This document shows positions 8,687 through 17,140 of a stretch of 64,000 nucleotides of DNA, in pieces. The stretch is from Ampullimonas aquatilis. GTDB taxonomy: Bacteria; Pseudomonadota; Gammaproteobacteria; Burkholderiales; Burkholderiaceae_D. Below the pieces are notes generated by a model that saw nothing but the letters and a program-made list of their open reading frames with translations, was not told where the DNA came from and did no database searches. The stretch's first letter is position 1. Each line of letters starts with the position of its first letter. The stretch is from NCBI RefSeq assembly GCF_049675895.1, contig NZ_CP183834.1:310001-374000 (forward strand), in the 5' to 3' direction. The position numbers and the translations under genes are program-made.

Positions 8687-10770
8687 ATCTGCTGTTTGAA
8701 GAAAGTGGCGACTTCAAGGCCGGCACCGTATTGTCTGAGCAGGGTGGTGCCTATCAGGTTGAAACTGTCACCGGTAAACGTACCAAGGTGAAAGCCAACG
8801 CCATCTTGTTGCAGTTTGAGGCGCCGACACCAAGCCAGTTGCTGGCCGAAGCCGACGTTGTTCAAAGTGAGCTGGATCTGGACTTTTTGTGGGAATGTGC
8901 ACCACAGGAAGAGTTTGCTTTTACTGATTTGGCCGCTGACTATTTCAGCGGTAAAGCCACACCGGGTCAGTTGGCAGGTTTGCTGATGAAGCTGCATAGC
9001 GCACCGGTTTATTTCAATCGCAAAGGGCGTGGCAATTACAAAACGGCCAGTGCCGAAACACTCAAAGCGGCGCTGGCCGGGATTGAAAAAAAGCGTCTGC
9101 TCGAACTCAAACGGGCTGATTACGAAGCGCAATTACAGCAGTTTACCTTGCCAGAACCCTATAAGTTGAAACCGGCTTTCTGGACTTTTACCCCAGATAA
9201 AAATGCCATTGAATATAAGGCACTGGATGCGGCGGCCCATGCTACCGGTCTGTCCATTGAAAAATTGATGTTGCGCATTGGCGCTTTTAGTTCAGCACAT
9301 CAATTGCATCTGCAGCGTTTTTTAACAGAGCACTTTGCGCATGGCACTGGCTTTGCCCCTTTACCTGCGCCAGAGTTTGATATTGCCAGTTTGCCGCTGG
9401 CTGAAGTTCAGGCATTTTCAATTGATGATTCCAGCACGACCGAAATTGATGACGCCTTGTCGGTCACCTGGCTGGCCGATGGTCAGATTCGGGTTGGTGT
9501 ACACATTGCCGCACCGGGACTGGCGATTAAGCCAGATGATGCCATCGATCAGGTGGCACGTACTCGCATGTCCACGGTGTATATGCCGGGTGACAAGATC
9601 ACCATGTTGCCTGACGAGCTGGTCAATCATTATTCACTCAATGAAGGTAAGTCCTGCGCGGCATTGTCCTTATATGCCACGGTGAATCCGGATGACTTGA
9701 GTGTTGTGGCAACCGAATCAAAGGTTGAACGTGTACAGATTGCCAGCAATCTGCGTCATGACAAACTTGATGAAGTGATTACCGAGGCCAATCTGCAAGC
9801 TGATCAGGGTGACTATGCCTTTAAGAAGGAAATCACCTGGCTCTGGCATTTTGCCCAGGCCTTGCTCGTCAAGCGTGCCGAGGCGCGAGCTGGTTATGGA
9901 TTGCGTCCGGAAAACAATAATCGTACCGACTACAACTTTTTGATTGACGAGGTGGATGGTCAGGAGCAGGTACGCATTGTCAAACGCAAGCGTGGTTCAC
10001 CACTGGATTTGATTGTTGCCGAACTGATGATTCTGGCCAACAGCACCTGGGGCAAGTTGCTGGCAGATCACCATGTGCCAGGCATCTATCGTTCGCAAAC
10101 TGGTACACCCACCCAACTCAGAGTGCGCATGACCACACATGCCGCGCCGCATATGGGTCTGGGTGTGGCGCAGTATGCGTGGAGTACCTCACCGCTGCGA
10201 CGTTATACCGATCTAGTCAATCAGTGGCAGATCATTGCCGTGGTCAACAATGGTGTGGCGGCTGCTTTGGCCGCGCCCTTCAAGCCCAAATCAGCCGAAC
10301 TGATGTCGATTGTGAGTGCCTTTGATGCAGCTTATGGTGCTTATGGTGACTTTCAATCTAATATGGAACGCTACTGGTGTTTGCGCTGGCTGGCTCAACA
10401 CGGCAAAGTCGGCGGGCAGGTCGAACAGCGCTTGCTGGCTGCGGTATTAAAAGATGAAGTTGTGCGCTTGGCCGATATTCCACTGGTCTTTAAAATGCCT
10501 TCGTTGCCCAGCTTGCCGCGCGGCGCGCAGATCTGGCTCAACATCCTGGCCGTTGATGAAGTGACCACCGATGTTGAGGCGCGTTTTGCCGAAGTGGCGC
10601 GTGGCGAGTCTGATGACGTTGGCGCTTTGGATGATGCCGAACTGGAACAGGAGGCGTTGGTGAGCGATGAACAGATCGCCACGCCAGAGGCCGCTAACTT
10701 GGAAGATCAGTTGGCGGATAATTTGGCGGCACCGGACGAAACGCAACCCTCGTCTGCACAGCCCGAGTGA
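8683..10770 (+). CDS. RNase II/R-family 3'-5' exoribonuclease (RNB domain)
   Basis: A 695-residue exoribonuclease of the RNB family. A short N-terminal OB-like region (about 1-45) is followed by a linker and the RNB catalytic core (about 240-560). The metal-binding motif is AFSIDDSSTTEIDDAL (Asp248, Asp249, Asp256, Asp257), and further core signatures are MYMPGD (as VYMPGDKITML) and the C-terminal TSPLRRYTDL. The motif form resembles the cyanobacterial/plastid RNase II group more than E. coli RNase II. I see no clear C-terminal S1 domain; the tail after about residue 620 is acidic, Ala/Glu/Asp-rich and probably disordered. Confidence 0.88.
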   Translation: MNLLFEESGDFKAGTVLSEQGGAYQVETVTGKRTKVKANAILLQFEAPTPSQLLAEADVVQSELDLDFLWECAPQEEFAFTDLAADYFSGKATPGQLAGLLMKLHSAPVYFNRKGRGNYKTASAETLKAALAGIEKKRLLELKRADYEAQLQQFTLPEPYKLKPAFWTFTPDKNAIEYKALDAAAHATGLSIEKLMLRIGAFSSAHQLHLQRFLTEHFAHGTGFAPLPAPEFDIASLPLAEVQAFSIDDSSTTEIDDALSVTWLADGQIRVGVHIAAPGLAIKPDDAIDQVARTRMSTVYMPGDKITMLPDELVNHYSLNEGKSCAALSLYATVNPDDLSVVATESKVERVQIASNLRHDKLDEVITEANLQADQGDYAFKKEITWLWHFAQALLVKRAEARAGYGLRPENNNRTDYNFLIDEVDGQEQVRIVKRKRGSPLDLIVAELMILANSTWGKLLADHHVPGIYRSQTGTPTQLRVRMTTHAAPHMGLGVAQYAWSTSPLRRYTDLVNQWQIIAVVNNGVAAALAAPFKPKSAELMSIVSAFDAAYGAYGDFQSNMERYWCLRWLAQHGKVGGQVEQRLLAAVLKDEVVRLADIPLVFKMPSLPSLPRGAQIWLNILAVDEVTTDVEARFAEVARGESDDVGALDDAELEQEALVSDEQIATPEAANLEDQLADNLAAPDETQPSSAQPE

Positions 10771-10803
10771 TGTTGCAACCAATACGTTTGTGAGAATGCA
10801 ATC

Positions 10804-11733
10804 ATGATGTCACCACAACTTGCTGCAGTTTACGAAGACCCGATCGAACCCGCTGTCATGCAAAGCGGCTTCAGGCTCAAAAGCCCGCTGGGTCTGGCGA
10901 TTGTGGTATCGGTGGCATTGCATGTGGTGTTGCTGGCTGTGAAGTTTGTACCGCCAGCGATTCAGGCAATCAAGGCATCGGACTCTCCGCTGGAAGTGGT
11001 GTTGGTCAATGCCAAGAGCGTTTCAAAACCCGTCAAGCCCGAAGCCCTGGCGCAAGCCAATCTGGATGGTGGTGGCAATGCCAAAAATGGCCGGGTTGCC
11101 ACACCCTTGCCACCGACTGTGTCGACCCAGGAAGGTGATTCCGTTATTGAGACGCGCAAGAAGATAGAGCAGCTTGAAGTTGAAAAACGCAAGCTCATGA
11201 CTGATCTCAAAGAGCGCAAGGTGACATTGGAAAAGGAAACCGATAAAAAACCGGATGCTGAACCTGTGCAAGATTCCGGGCAAGACCTGATGGATCGAGC
11301 CCGTCAATTGGCCAAGTTGGATGGTGCGATTGAGCGAACCACCCAGCAATCACAAAAAGAACCACGACGTGCGCAGATCTCGGCCAATACGCGAGAGACG
11401 GTGTATGCGATGTATTACGCCCAATTACGGGAGCGCATTGAAAAGCGTGGCACACTGAACTTCCCGCAAATCAACGGACAAAAACTCTATGGTGAATTGG
11501 TGTTGGCAATTCTGATCAAGCCTGATGGCAGCATCAAACAGATTGAATTGCGCGAGGCTTCCGGCAATCCTGAGCTTGATAAGCGGGCGCAGGCGATCGT
11601 CTATTCCTCTGCGCCGTTTGGACATTTCACGTCTGAAATTGCGGCTCAGTATGATGAGCTGGAAGTGATTTCCAAATTTAAATTTACGCGTGATGATGGT
11701 CTTGAAACCAGCACACAATCCTATGGCCGCTGA
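10804..11733 (+). CDS. TonB-family energy-transducing protein
   Basis: A 309-residue inner-membrane protein. A single N-terminal membrane segment lies at about residues 29-52 (LGLAIVVSVALHVVLLAVKF), which keeps the His of TonB-type anchors. A charged, Lys/Glu-rich periplasmic linker, likely a short coiled coil, covers about 115-155. The C-terminal TonB domain (about 205-300) contains LYGELVLAILIKPDGSIKQ and DKRAQAIVYSSAPFGHF. No exbB/exbD or TonB-dependent receptor is adjacent. The gene overlaps the start of aroE, so the two are probably co-transcribed. It could also be one of the TonB-like proteins not devoted to iron uptake. Confidence 0.85.
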   Translation: MMSPQLAAVYEDPIEPAVMQSGFRLKSPLGLAIVVSVALHVVLLAVKFVPPAIQAIKASDSPLEVVLVNAKSVSKPVKPEALAQANLDGGGNAKNGRVATPLPPTVSTQEGDSVIETRKKIEQLEVEKRKLMTDLKERKVTLEKETDKKPDAEPVQDSGQDLMDRARQLAKLDGAIERTTQQSQKEPRRAQISANTRETVYAMYYAQLRERIEKRGTLNFPQINGQKLYGELVLAILIKPDGSIKQIELREASGNPELDKRAQAIVYSSAPFGHFTSEIAAQYDELEVISKFKFTRDDGLETSTQSYGR

Positions 11734-12664
11734 TTTGAACGAAGTCATCGATTACGCGGCGGGCGGTAGTGAACTACTCGATCTTGCGCAACAGACTGAT
11801 TGCTATGTGGTGATCGGTCATCCCATTGCACATAGCAAATCACCGTTGATCCATGGTCAATTTGCCAGGCAGTCGGGGCAGTCGATTTATTATGGCCGGC
11901 TGCTGGTGCCGCAAGATCGTTTTGCAGAAGCTGCCAACTGGTTGTTTGGCATTGGCGTCAAAGGTGCCAACGTCACAGTGCCATTCAAGCTGGATGCCTT
12001 TGCCTGGGCGCAGCAAGTGCAAAGTATTGGCAATATGCCAGTCTTGCAGCGACACATGACCGTGCGTGCCCAATTGGCCGGTGCGGTGAATACCCTCAAG
12101 TGGGATGGTTGCGAGCTGACTGCCGATAACACGGATGGCGTGGGTCTGGTGAATGATATTGCGTTGAACCATCAAATCGCCATTCGTGGCAAGTCAGTGG
12201 TTTTGTTGGGTGCTGGTGGCGCAGCGCGTGGCGTGTTGCAACCTTTGCTGGAGCAGCAACCGGCGGGCCTGACTATCGTCAATCGAACTGTTGCCAAGGC
12301 ACAAGCCTTATGTGACGAGGTGGCCAAGATATTGCCCGCGCAGTCATTGGGCGTGGTATTGCAGGCCAGCGGTTTTGATAGCGATTTGCCGGTGCCCGAT
12401 ATCATCATCAATGCCACCTCGACAGGCTTGTCTGATGAACTGGTCTTGCCTGCCAATTGGCGGACACCGACCAGTTTTGGCAAACCCGTGCTGGCGTATG
12501 ACATGATGTACGGCAAGGCCACGCCTTTCATGCAATGGGCGCAAGCGCATGGCGCACAGGTGGCCGATGGTCTGGGCATGCTGGTTGAGCAGGCTGCCGC
12601 CGCATTTGACTTGTGGCGCCAGGTCAAGCCTGACACGCAAGCCGTCTTGCAATCGTTACGTTAA
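11723..12664 (+). CDS. aroE: Shikimate dehydrogenase (NADP+)
   Basis: Reduces 3-dehydroshikimate to shikimate in the aromatic amino-acid pathway. The substrate-binding segment is YVVIGHPIAHSKSPLIH, followed by GANVTVPFK with the catalytic Lys, GAVNTL, DNTDGVG with the catalytic Asp, the NADP loop LLGAGGAARGVL, NRT, INATSTGL and DGLGMLVEQAA. I chose the ATG at 11723, inside the 3' end of the tonB-like gene. It still leaves about 20 residues before the first conserved strand; an in-frame ATG at 11690 would lengthen this further. Product length is about 313 residues, somewhat longer than typical. Confidence 0.94.
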   Translation: MAADLNEVIDYAAGGSELLDLAQQTDCYVVIGHPIAHSKSPLIHGQFARQSGQSIYYGRLLVPQDRFAEAANWLFGIGVKGANVTVPFKLDAFAWAQQVQSIGNMPVLQRHMTVRAQLAGAVNTLKWDGCELTADNTDGVGLVNDIALNHQIAIRGKSVVLLGAGGAARGVLQPLLEQQPAGLTIVNRTVAKAQALCDEVAKILPAQSLGVVLQASGFDSDLPVPDIIINATSTGLSDELVLPANWRTPTSFGKPVLAYDMMYGKATPFMQWAQAHGAQVADGLGMLVEQAAAAFDLWRQVKPDTQAVLQSLR

Positions 12665-12678
12665 TTGTCAGGCAGACG

Positions 12679-13377
12679 GTGATCGGTATGCTGAAAAGCC
12701 TGATATGGCGCGTTTTCTGGATCAGTTGTGTGGGACTGATCGGGATTCAACTTTATCTGTTTGCGCAGATTGCTTTATGGGTGCATGTCAATCCAGGCTC
12801 CACAGCATTTATGCGTGCCCAGCAACATATCCTGGCCAAAGAGCAGCCCAATATCAAATTGCAGCACGAGTGGGTCGACTATGCACAAATTTCGCGACAC
12901 TTAAAACGTGCAATTATTGCCTCAGAAGACGCAAATTTTGCAGAACACGATGGTGTAGAGTGGGATGCGATATTTAAAGCCTATGAAAAGAACAGCAAGA
13001 AAGGCAAAATCATGGTCGGTGGTTCGACCATCACGCAACAGTTGGCCAAGAACCTGTTTTTGACCGGTGAGCGCAGTTATTTACGCAAGGCACAGGAATT
13101 TATCGTTACCTATATGCTCGAATATTGGATGGATAAAGAACGCATCTTTGAAATTTATCTCAACTCGGTAGAGTGGGGCGTCGGCGTATATGGTGCCGAG
13201 GCGGCGTCACGCCATTATTTCAATGTATCGGCGGCCAATCTGAGTATTGCACAAGCAGCGCGGTTGGCGGTGATGTTGCCCAGTCCGCGTAAGTTTGATC
13301 AGAACCGCAATTCACCTTACCTGGCACAACGTTCTGGAGTGATTGCCCGTCGTATGGGCAGTGCGGAGTTGCCATGA
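12679..13377 (+). CDS. mtgA: Monofunctional biosynthetic peptidoglycan transglycosylase
   Basis: GT51 glycosyltransferase that polymerises lipid II. There is one N-terminal membrane anchor (about 8-35). The family motifs are SEDANFAEHDGVEWDA with the catalytic Glu, GGSTITQQLAKNLFL, KAQEFI, EIYLNSVEWG and ARLAVMLPSP. The length of 232 residues is normal for MtgA, with no transpeptidase domain. The start is uncertain: GTG at 12679 or ATG at 12688, neither with a strong ribosome site. The gene begins 14 bases after aroE, and its stop overlaps the mgtE start (ATGA). Confidence 0.95.
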   Translation: MIGMLKSLIWRVFWISCVGLIGIQLYLFAQIALWVHVNPGSTAFMRAQQHILAKEQPNIKLQHEWVDYAQISRHLKRAIIASEDANFAEHDGVEWDAIFKAYEKNSKKGKIMVGGSTITQQLAKNLFLTGERSYLRKAQEFIVTYMLEYWMDKERIFEIYLNSVEWGVGVYGAEAASRHYFNVSAANLSIAQAARLAVMLPSPRKFDQNRNSPYLAQRSGVIARRMGSAELP

Positions 13378-14870
13378 ACGCCAACCACGTCCAACGCCCC
13401 ATGGTCGAGGCCAGTGAGCCACGCGCCACAGAAGATCTGCAACACGCGCTGGCGCGGGTGCAGGAGCTGCTGGCCAAGTTTCATCTGGTTGAAAACCTGG
13501 TGCATCGACAGGAAGAAGCGCGCAACGATTACGAACGCCACAATCTGGTAGAAAGCCTGGTTCATCGGCAACATCTGGTTGAACTGGCCGGTGTGCTGGA
13601 AGAGCTGCATCCTGCTGACGTGGCCTACATTCTGGAAGCCTTGCCACTTAAGGATCGGCAGGTCGTTTGGGATCTGGTCAAGGCCGAGCGCGACGGCGAT
13701 ATTTTGCTGGAAGTGTCCGATGCAGTTCGGGAAACACTGATTGCCAGCATGGACACCGAAGAACTGGTGGCCGCTGCAGAAGGTCTGGATGCCGATGAAT
13801 TGGCCGATCTGGCACCTGACTTGCCAGCCGAGGTGATCGAAGAAGTTGAACAGAGCCTGACCATTGAAGAGCGCGAACAACTGCGCGCAGCTATGAGCTA
13901 TCCCGAAGATTCAGTCGGTGCGCGTATGGATTTTGAAATGGTCACGATTCGCGAAGATGTGACCCTCGAAGTGGTGCTGCGCTATTTGCGTCGTTTTGAA
14001 GAATTACCCGAGCAGACCGACCAGGTGTTTGTAGTGGATCGCAAGGATAAATATCTGGGTAGCCTGTCGTTTGACAAGCTGCTCTTGAATGAGCCGGACG
14101 CCGAGGTGCAAGATCTCATGGATCGTGAGGTGCTCACGCTCGAACCGGATGACGATGCCGGTGAAGCTGCGCAAGCTTTTGAGCGTTATGACCTGGTGTC
14201 AGCACCCGTGGTGGATAAGTTTGGTCGGCTGGTTGGTCGCCTGACGGTCAACGAAGTGATGGACGTGATCCGTGAAGAGAGTGAAGCCGAAGTGCTGGCT
14301 CAAGCCGGTTTGCGCGAAGAGGAAGACTTGTTTTCTTCGGTATGGAAGTCGGCACAAAACCGTTGGCTCTGGCTGGCGGTCAATTTGTGTACGGCCTTTT
14401 TTGCCAGTCGTGTGATTGGTGGCTTTGAGGCGACCATTGAAAAAGTGGTCGCGCTGGCCACCCTCATGCCGATTGTGGCCGGGATTGCCGGTAACTCAGG
14501 CAACCAGACCATGACGCTGTTTATTCGCTCGATTGCGCTCGGCCAAGTCAACTTTGCCAATGTCAAACGGCTGATTCTGAAAGAGCTGGCGATTGCCACG
14601 CTCAATGGCGTGTTTTGGGGGGTGATTGCGGGAGGTATTGCCTGGCTGCTGTATCGTCACACAGCTCAAGGCGTGACGCTGGGTTTATTGATGATGTCGG
14701 CCATGTTGCTCAATCTGCTGGTGGGCGCAGTGATCGGTACGCTCGTGCCGCTCACCTTGCATAAACTCGATCGGGACCCTGCGATGGGTTCATCGGTGCT
14801 CCTGACCTTTACCACTGACAGCATGGGGTTTTTCATCTTTCTGGGTTTGGCGACGCTGTTTTTTCACTGA
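13374..14870 (+). CDS. mgtE: MgtE-family magnesium transporter
   Basis: Homodimeric Mg2+ channel gated by cytoplasmic Mg2+. Domains in order: an N-terminal charged region containing two related segments (LVENLVHRQ near 38 and LVESLVHRQ near 57), the MgtE N domain (HPADVAYILEALPL onward, about 80-180), two CBS domains (about 185-310) and five membrane helices (about 330-498). The membrane part contains the signature PIVAGIAGNSGNQT and ends in GSSVLLTFTTDSMGFFIFLG. Length is 498 residues. It is translationally coupled to mtgA and followed by a strong terminator. Confidence 0.95.
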   Translation: MNANHVQRPMVEASEPRATEDLQHALARVQELLAKFHLVENLVHRQEEARNDYERHNLVESLVHRQHLVELAGVLEELHPADVAYILEALPLKDRQVVWDLVKAERDGDILLEVSDAVRETLIASMDTEELVAAAEGLDADELADLAPDLPAEVIEEVEQSLTIEEREQLRAAMSYPEDSVGARMDFEMVTIREDVTLEVVLRYLRRFEELPEQTDQVFVVDRKDKYLGSLSFDKLLLNEPDAEVQDLMDREVLTLEPDDDAGEAAQAFERYDLVSAPVVDKFGRLVGRLTVNEVMDVIREESEAEVLAQAGLREEEDLFSSVWKSAQNRWLWLAVNLCTAFFASRVIGGFEATIEKVVALATLMPIVAGIAGNSGNQTMTLFIRSIALGQVNFANVKRLILKELAIATLNGVFWGVIAGGIAWLLYRHTAQGVTLGLLMMSAMLLNLLVGAVIGTLVPLTLHKLDRDPAMGSSVLLTFTTDSMGFFIFLGLATLFFH

Positions 14871-14903
14871 ACCATTCGAATCAATTTGGCCTTGAATGAA
14901 TGC

Positions 14904-14943
14904 AAAATAGCCCATACTCATATAGAGTATGGGCTATTTTTAC
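14904..14943. terminator. Bidirectional intrinsic terminator between mgtE and leuA
   Basis: A perfect 16-bp inverted repeat, AAAATAGCCCATACTC at 14904-14919 and its complement at 14925-14940, encloses a 5-base ATATA loop. The stem ends in T runs on both strands, so it can stop mgtE (plus) and leuA (minus, ending at 15023) transcription. It sits between convergent genes, as expected. Confidence 0.93.
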
Positions 14944-15022
14944 TTGCTTAAGTGCCTATTCATTGGCCTTATAAAATTACACTAGAGTAGTATATTTTTT
15001 CCCAGTTGGCTGGTGAAAGACC

Positions 15023-16762
15023 TCACACGGTTTGCGGTAAGGTAAACAGTCCCACTTCCTGAGTGTTGGCAATCGTACTGCCGTCGATCAAGCGTTCGTG
15101 TACCCGATTGATCCCGCTGATCACCGCCATCACCGACGCAGTCACGATATTGGGGTGTAGACCCACGCCAAACACGCTGCCGGCCATGCCATCGGCCACC
15201 ATCTCGGCATAGGCCACCGCAGTTGCCTGCGCGCCCTGACTGGTCGAGCGTTCTTCATAACTATGCAGTTTCAACGGTACTTTGATCATTGGCGTCAAGG
15301 CAGCCAGCAAGGCGTCGATAGGCCCATTGCCCTGACCGTGCAACGTGGTTTCATGGCCCATGATGCGCACGGTCAAATCAATTGCCTGTGCACTTGGATT
15401 GCTTTGATCGATTTCACGCAAGTGATGGGTGATATAGCGAATCGGCTCATGCTGGCGCAAATATTCGTCGGAAAACAGTTCCCAGATTTGCGCCGATGTC
15501 ACTTCCTGACCGGTGCCATCGGTGACTTTTTGTACCGCGCTACTAAACTCAACCTGCAGGCGCCGTGGCATGACAATGCCGTAATCGGTTTCCAGCAAGT
15601 AGGCGATACCGCCTTTGCCAGACTGGCTGTTGACGCGAATGATCGAGTCGTAAGTGCGGCCCAGATCGGCCGGATCCACGGGCAAATAAGGTACAGCCCA
15701 CAAACTGTCAGGTGTTTGTGCGGTAAAGCCCTTTTTGATGGCGTCCTGATGCGAACCCGAAAACGCCGTGAATACCAGATCACCCACATAGGGGTGGCGC
15801 GGATGAATGGGCAACTGGGTGCAATGTTCAGCCACCCGAGCCACTTCATTGATATTGGAAAAATCAAGACCAGGATGCACGCCCTGGGTATAAAGATTCA
15901 AGGCCAGGGTTACGATATCGACATTACCGGTGCGCTCGCCATTGCCAAACAAACAGCCTTCCACGCGATCAGCACCAGCCATGACGGCCAGCTCGGCTGC
16001 GGCCACCGCCGTGCCTCGATCATTGTGGGGATGCACACTCAAGATAATGCTGTCACGGCGTTCCAGATGACGATGCATCCATTCAATCTGGTCGGCATAG
16101 ACATTGGGCGTGCTCATTTCTACCGTGGCGGGCAAGTTGAAAATCATCTTGGCGGTGGTTGTGGGTTGCCAGGTGGCCGAGACGGCATCACACACCGCTT
16201 TGGCAAAGGCCAGTTCGGTGCCACTAAACACTTCGGGGCTATATTGATAAACCCATTCGGTTTGTGGATTGGCGTTGGCCAGCTCGCGAATCAAGCGTGT
16301 GCCATCGACGGCAATCTGTTTGACGCCAGCTTGATCGAGCTTGAAAACAATCTCGCGAAAATTGGGCGCGGTGGCGTTATACATATGCACAATCGCGCGG
16401 CGTGCACCTTGCAAGGATTCAAAACTGCGGCGAATCAGGTCATCACGCGCCTGGGTCAACACCTCAATGGTGACGTCATCGGGAATATGGTTTTCAGTAA
16501 TTAAACGACGCACAAAATCAAAATCCGTCTGCGAGGCAGAAGGAAAGCCCACTTCAATTTCCTTGAAGCCGATCTTGACCAGTTGTTGAAACATGGCCAG
16601 CTTGCGTTCGGCATTCATTGGCTCAAACAGCGCCTGATTGCCATCACGCAGATCGGTGCTCATCCAGATTGGCGGTCGGGTAATGGTTTGATTGGGCCAA
16701 CGGCGATCAGGTAAACTGACTGGCGCAAAGGCACGATACTTGGTGGTGGGATATTTCAACAT
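15023..16762 (-). CDS. leuA: 2-isopropylmalate synthase (long LeuA2 type)
   Basis: Condenses acetyl-CoA with 2-oxoisovalerate, the committed step of leucine synthesis. The 579-residue product matches the long LeuA group: WMSTDLRDGNQAL (catalytic Arg-Asp), FKEIEVGFPSAS, SVHPHNDRGTAVAAAEL with metal-binding His residues, and VEGCLFGNGERTGN. A C-terminal regulatory domain (about 430-570) likely gives leucine feedback inhibition. The ATG at 16762 is supported by an AAGGA ribosome site 6 bases upstream. The frame is open to 16831, adding 23 Leu-rich residues that do not resemble the family N-terminus. A Leu-rich leader ORF lies upstream. Confidence 0.96.
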   Translation of the reverse strand: MLKYPTTKYRAFAPVSLPDRRWPNQTITRPPIWMSTDLRDGNQALFEPMNAERKLAMFQQLVKIGFKEIEVGFPSASQTDFDFVRRLITENHIPDDVTIEVLTQARDDLIRRSFESLQGARRAIVHMYNATAPNFREIVFKLDQAGVKQIAVDGTRLIRELANANPQTEWVYQYSPEVFSGTELAFAKAVCDAVSATWQPTTTAKMIFNLPATVEMSTPNVYADQIEWMHRHLERRDSIILSVHPHNDRGTAVAAAELAVMAGADRVEGCLFGNGERTGNVDIVTLALNLYTQGVHPGLDFSNINEVARVAEHCTQLPIHPRHPYVGDLVFTAFSGSHQDAIKKGFTAQTPDSLWAVPYLPVDPADLGRTYDSIIRVNSQSGKGGIAYLLETDYGIVMPRRLQVEFSSAVQKVTDGTGQEVTSAQIWELFSDEYLRQHEPIRYITHHLREIDQSNPSAQAIDLTVRIMGHETTLHGQGNGPIDALLAALTPMIKVPLKLHSYEERSTSQGAQATAVAYAEMVADGMAGSVFGVGLHPNIVTASVMAVISGINRVHERLIDGSTIANTQEVGLFTLPQTV

Positions 16763-16896
16763 GATGAGTCCTTCAAAAAGCAGGTGCAGCGAATAAGTAG
16801 CATGCACCAATGGCACATAAGCGAGGCACATAAACGATATAGGAGTGGTTCAGCGAGTGAACCACAACAAAAGCAATAGCAGAAAGGGAGAGGTGT

Positions 16897-17064
16897 TTAG
16901 TCGCGTGTGCCAGACGCTAGACGAGCTAGTAGCGTCAGAGCAGCAGGACGTGCAATTACCAAACGGCGTGCACGTAAAGAAGCCATAGCAGACAGACCCA
17001 GCTCAATACTGAGCAGGCAGGCAGTGATCGATGCGATCAATGAAAGGGTCTGTGCGGTTGACAT
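16897..17064 (-). CDS. Putative leucine leader peptide upstream of leuA
   Basis: Short ORF of 55 codons on the minus strand (ATG 17064, TAA 16897), 134 bases before the leuA start. It encodes 12 leucines. The last three, in the segment LTLLARLAS, are all CTA, a codon that looks scarce in the neighbouring genes, and they fall in a potential hairpin. An in-frame internal ATG at 16986 would give a 29-residue peptide with six leucines, closer to known leader-peptide sizes. There is no strong ribosome site for either start. Known leu operons of enterobacteria use CUA control codons in the same way. I infer a regulatory peptide rather than a functional protein. Confidence 0.45.
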   Translation of the reverse strand: MSTAQTLSLIASITACLLSIELGLSAMASLRARRLVIARPAALTLLARLASGTRD

Positions 17065-17070
17065 GGTTCA

Positions 17071-17099
17071 AGTGTGGCTGATGACTTGGCGAGTGTCAA
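17071..17099 (-). promoter_or_regulatory. Candidate promoter for the leuA leader transcript
   Basis: On the minus strand an exact TTGACA (17099-17094) is separated by 17 bases from CACACT (17076-17071), a poor -10 that keeps the A at position 2 and the final T. Transcription would begin about at the ATG of the leader ORF (17064), giving a leaderless or nearly leaderless message. The -35 match and spacing are good, but the -10 is weak. Confidence 0.35.
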
Positions 17100-17140
17100 G
17101 TCATCCAGGCCACATCAATCAAAAATCCATCATCAAATTT

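Larger units (their letters stand above)
16763..17140 (-). promoter_or_regulatory. leuA leader region, candidate attenuator
   Basis: This 378-base gap between hemL and leuA on the minus strand contains ordered structure. It has a TTGACA box, a 55-codon Leu-rich ORF (16897-17064), a 7-bp stem GACGCTA/TAGCGTC at its CTA codons, and an 8-bp perfect stem GTGGTTCA/TGAACCAC at 16845-16865. The leuA ribosome site follows. I infer leucine-dependent control by leader translation. No T-run directly follows the 16845-16865 hairpin on the minus strand, so a classical terminator is not proven. Confidence 0.5.

Noticed and set aside
15263..16504. 413-codon plus-strand ORF opposite leuA
   Set aside because: It lies wholly antisense to a well-supported leuA and its translation is rich in residues typical of antisense reading; no domain is seen.
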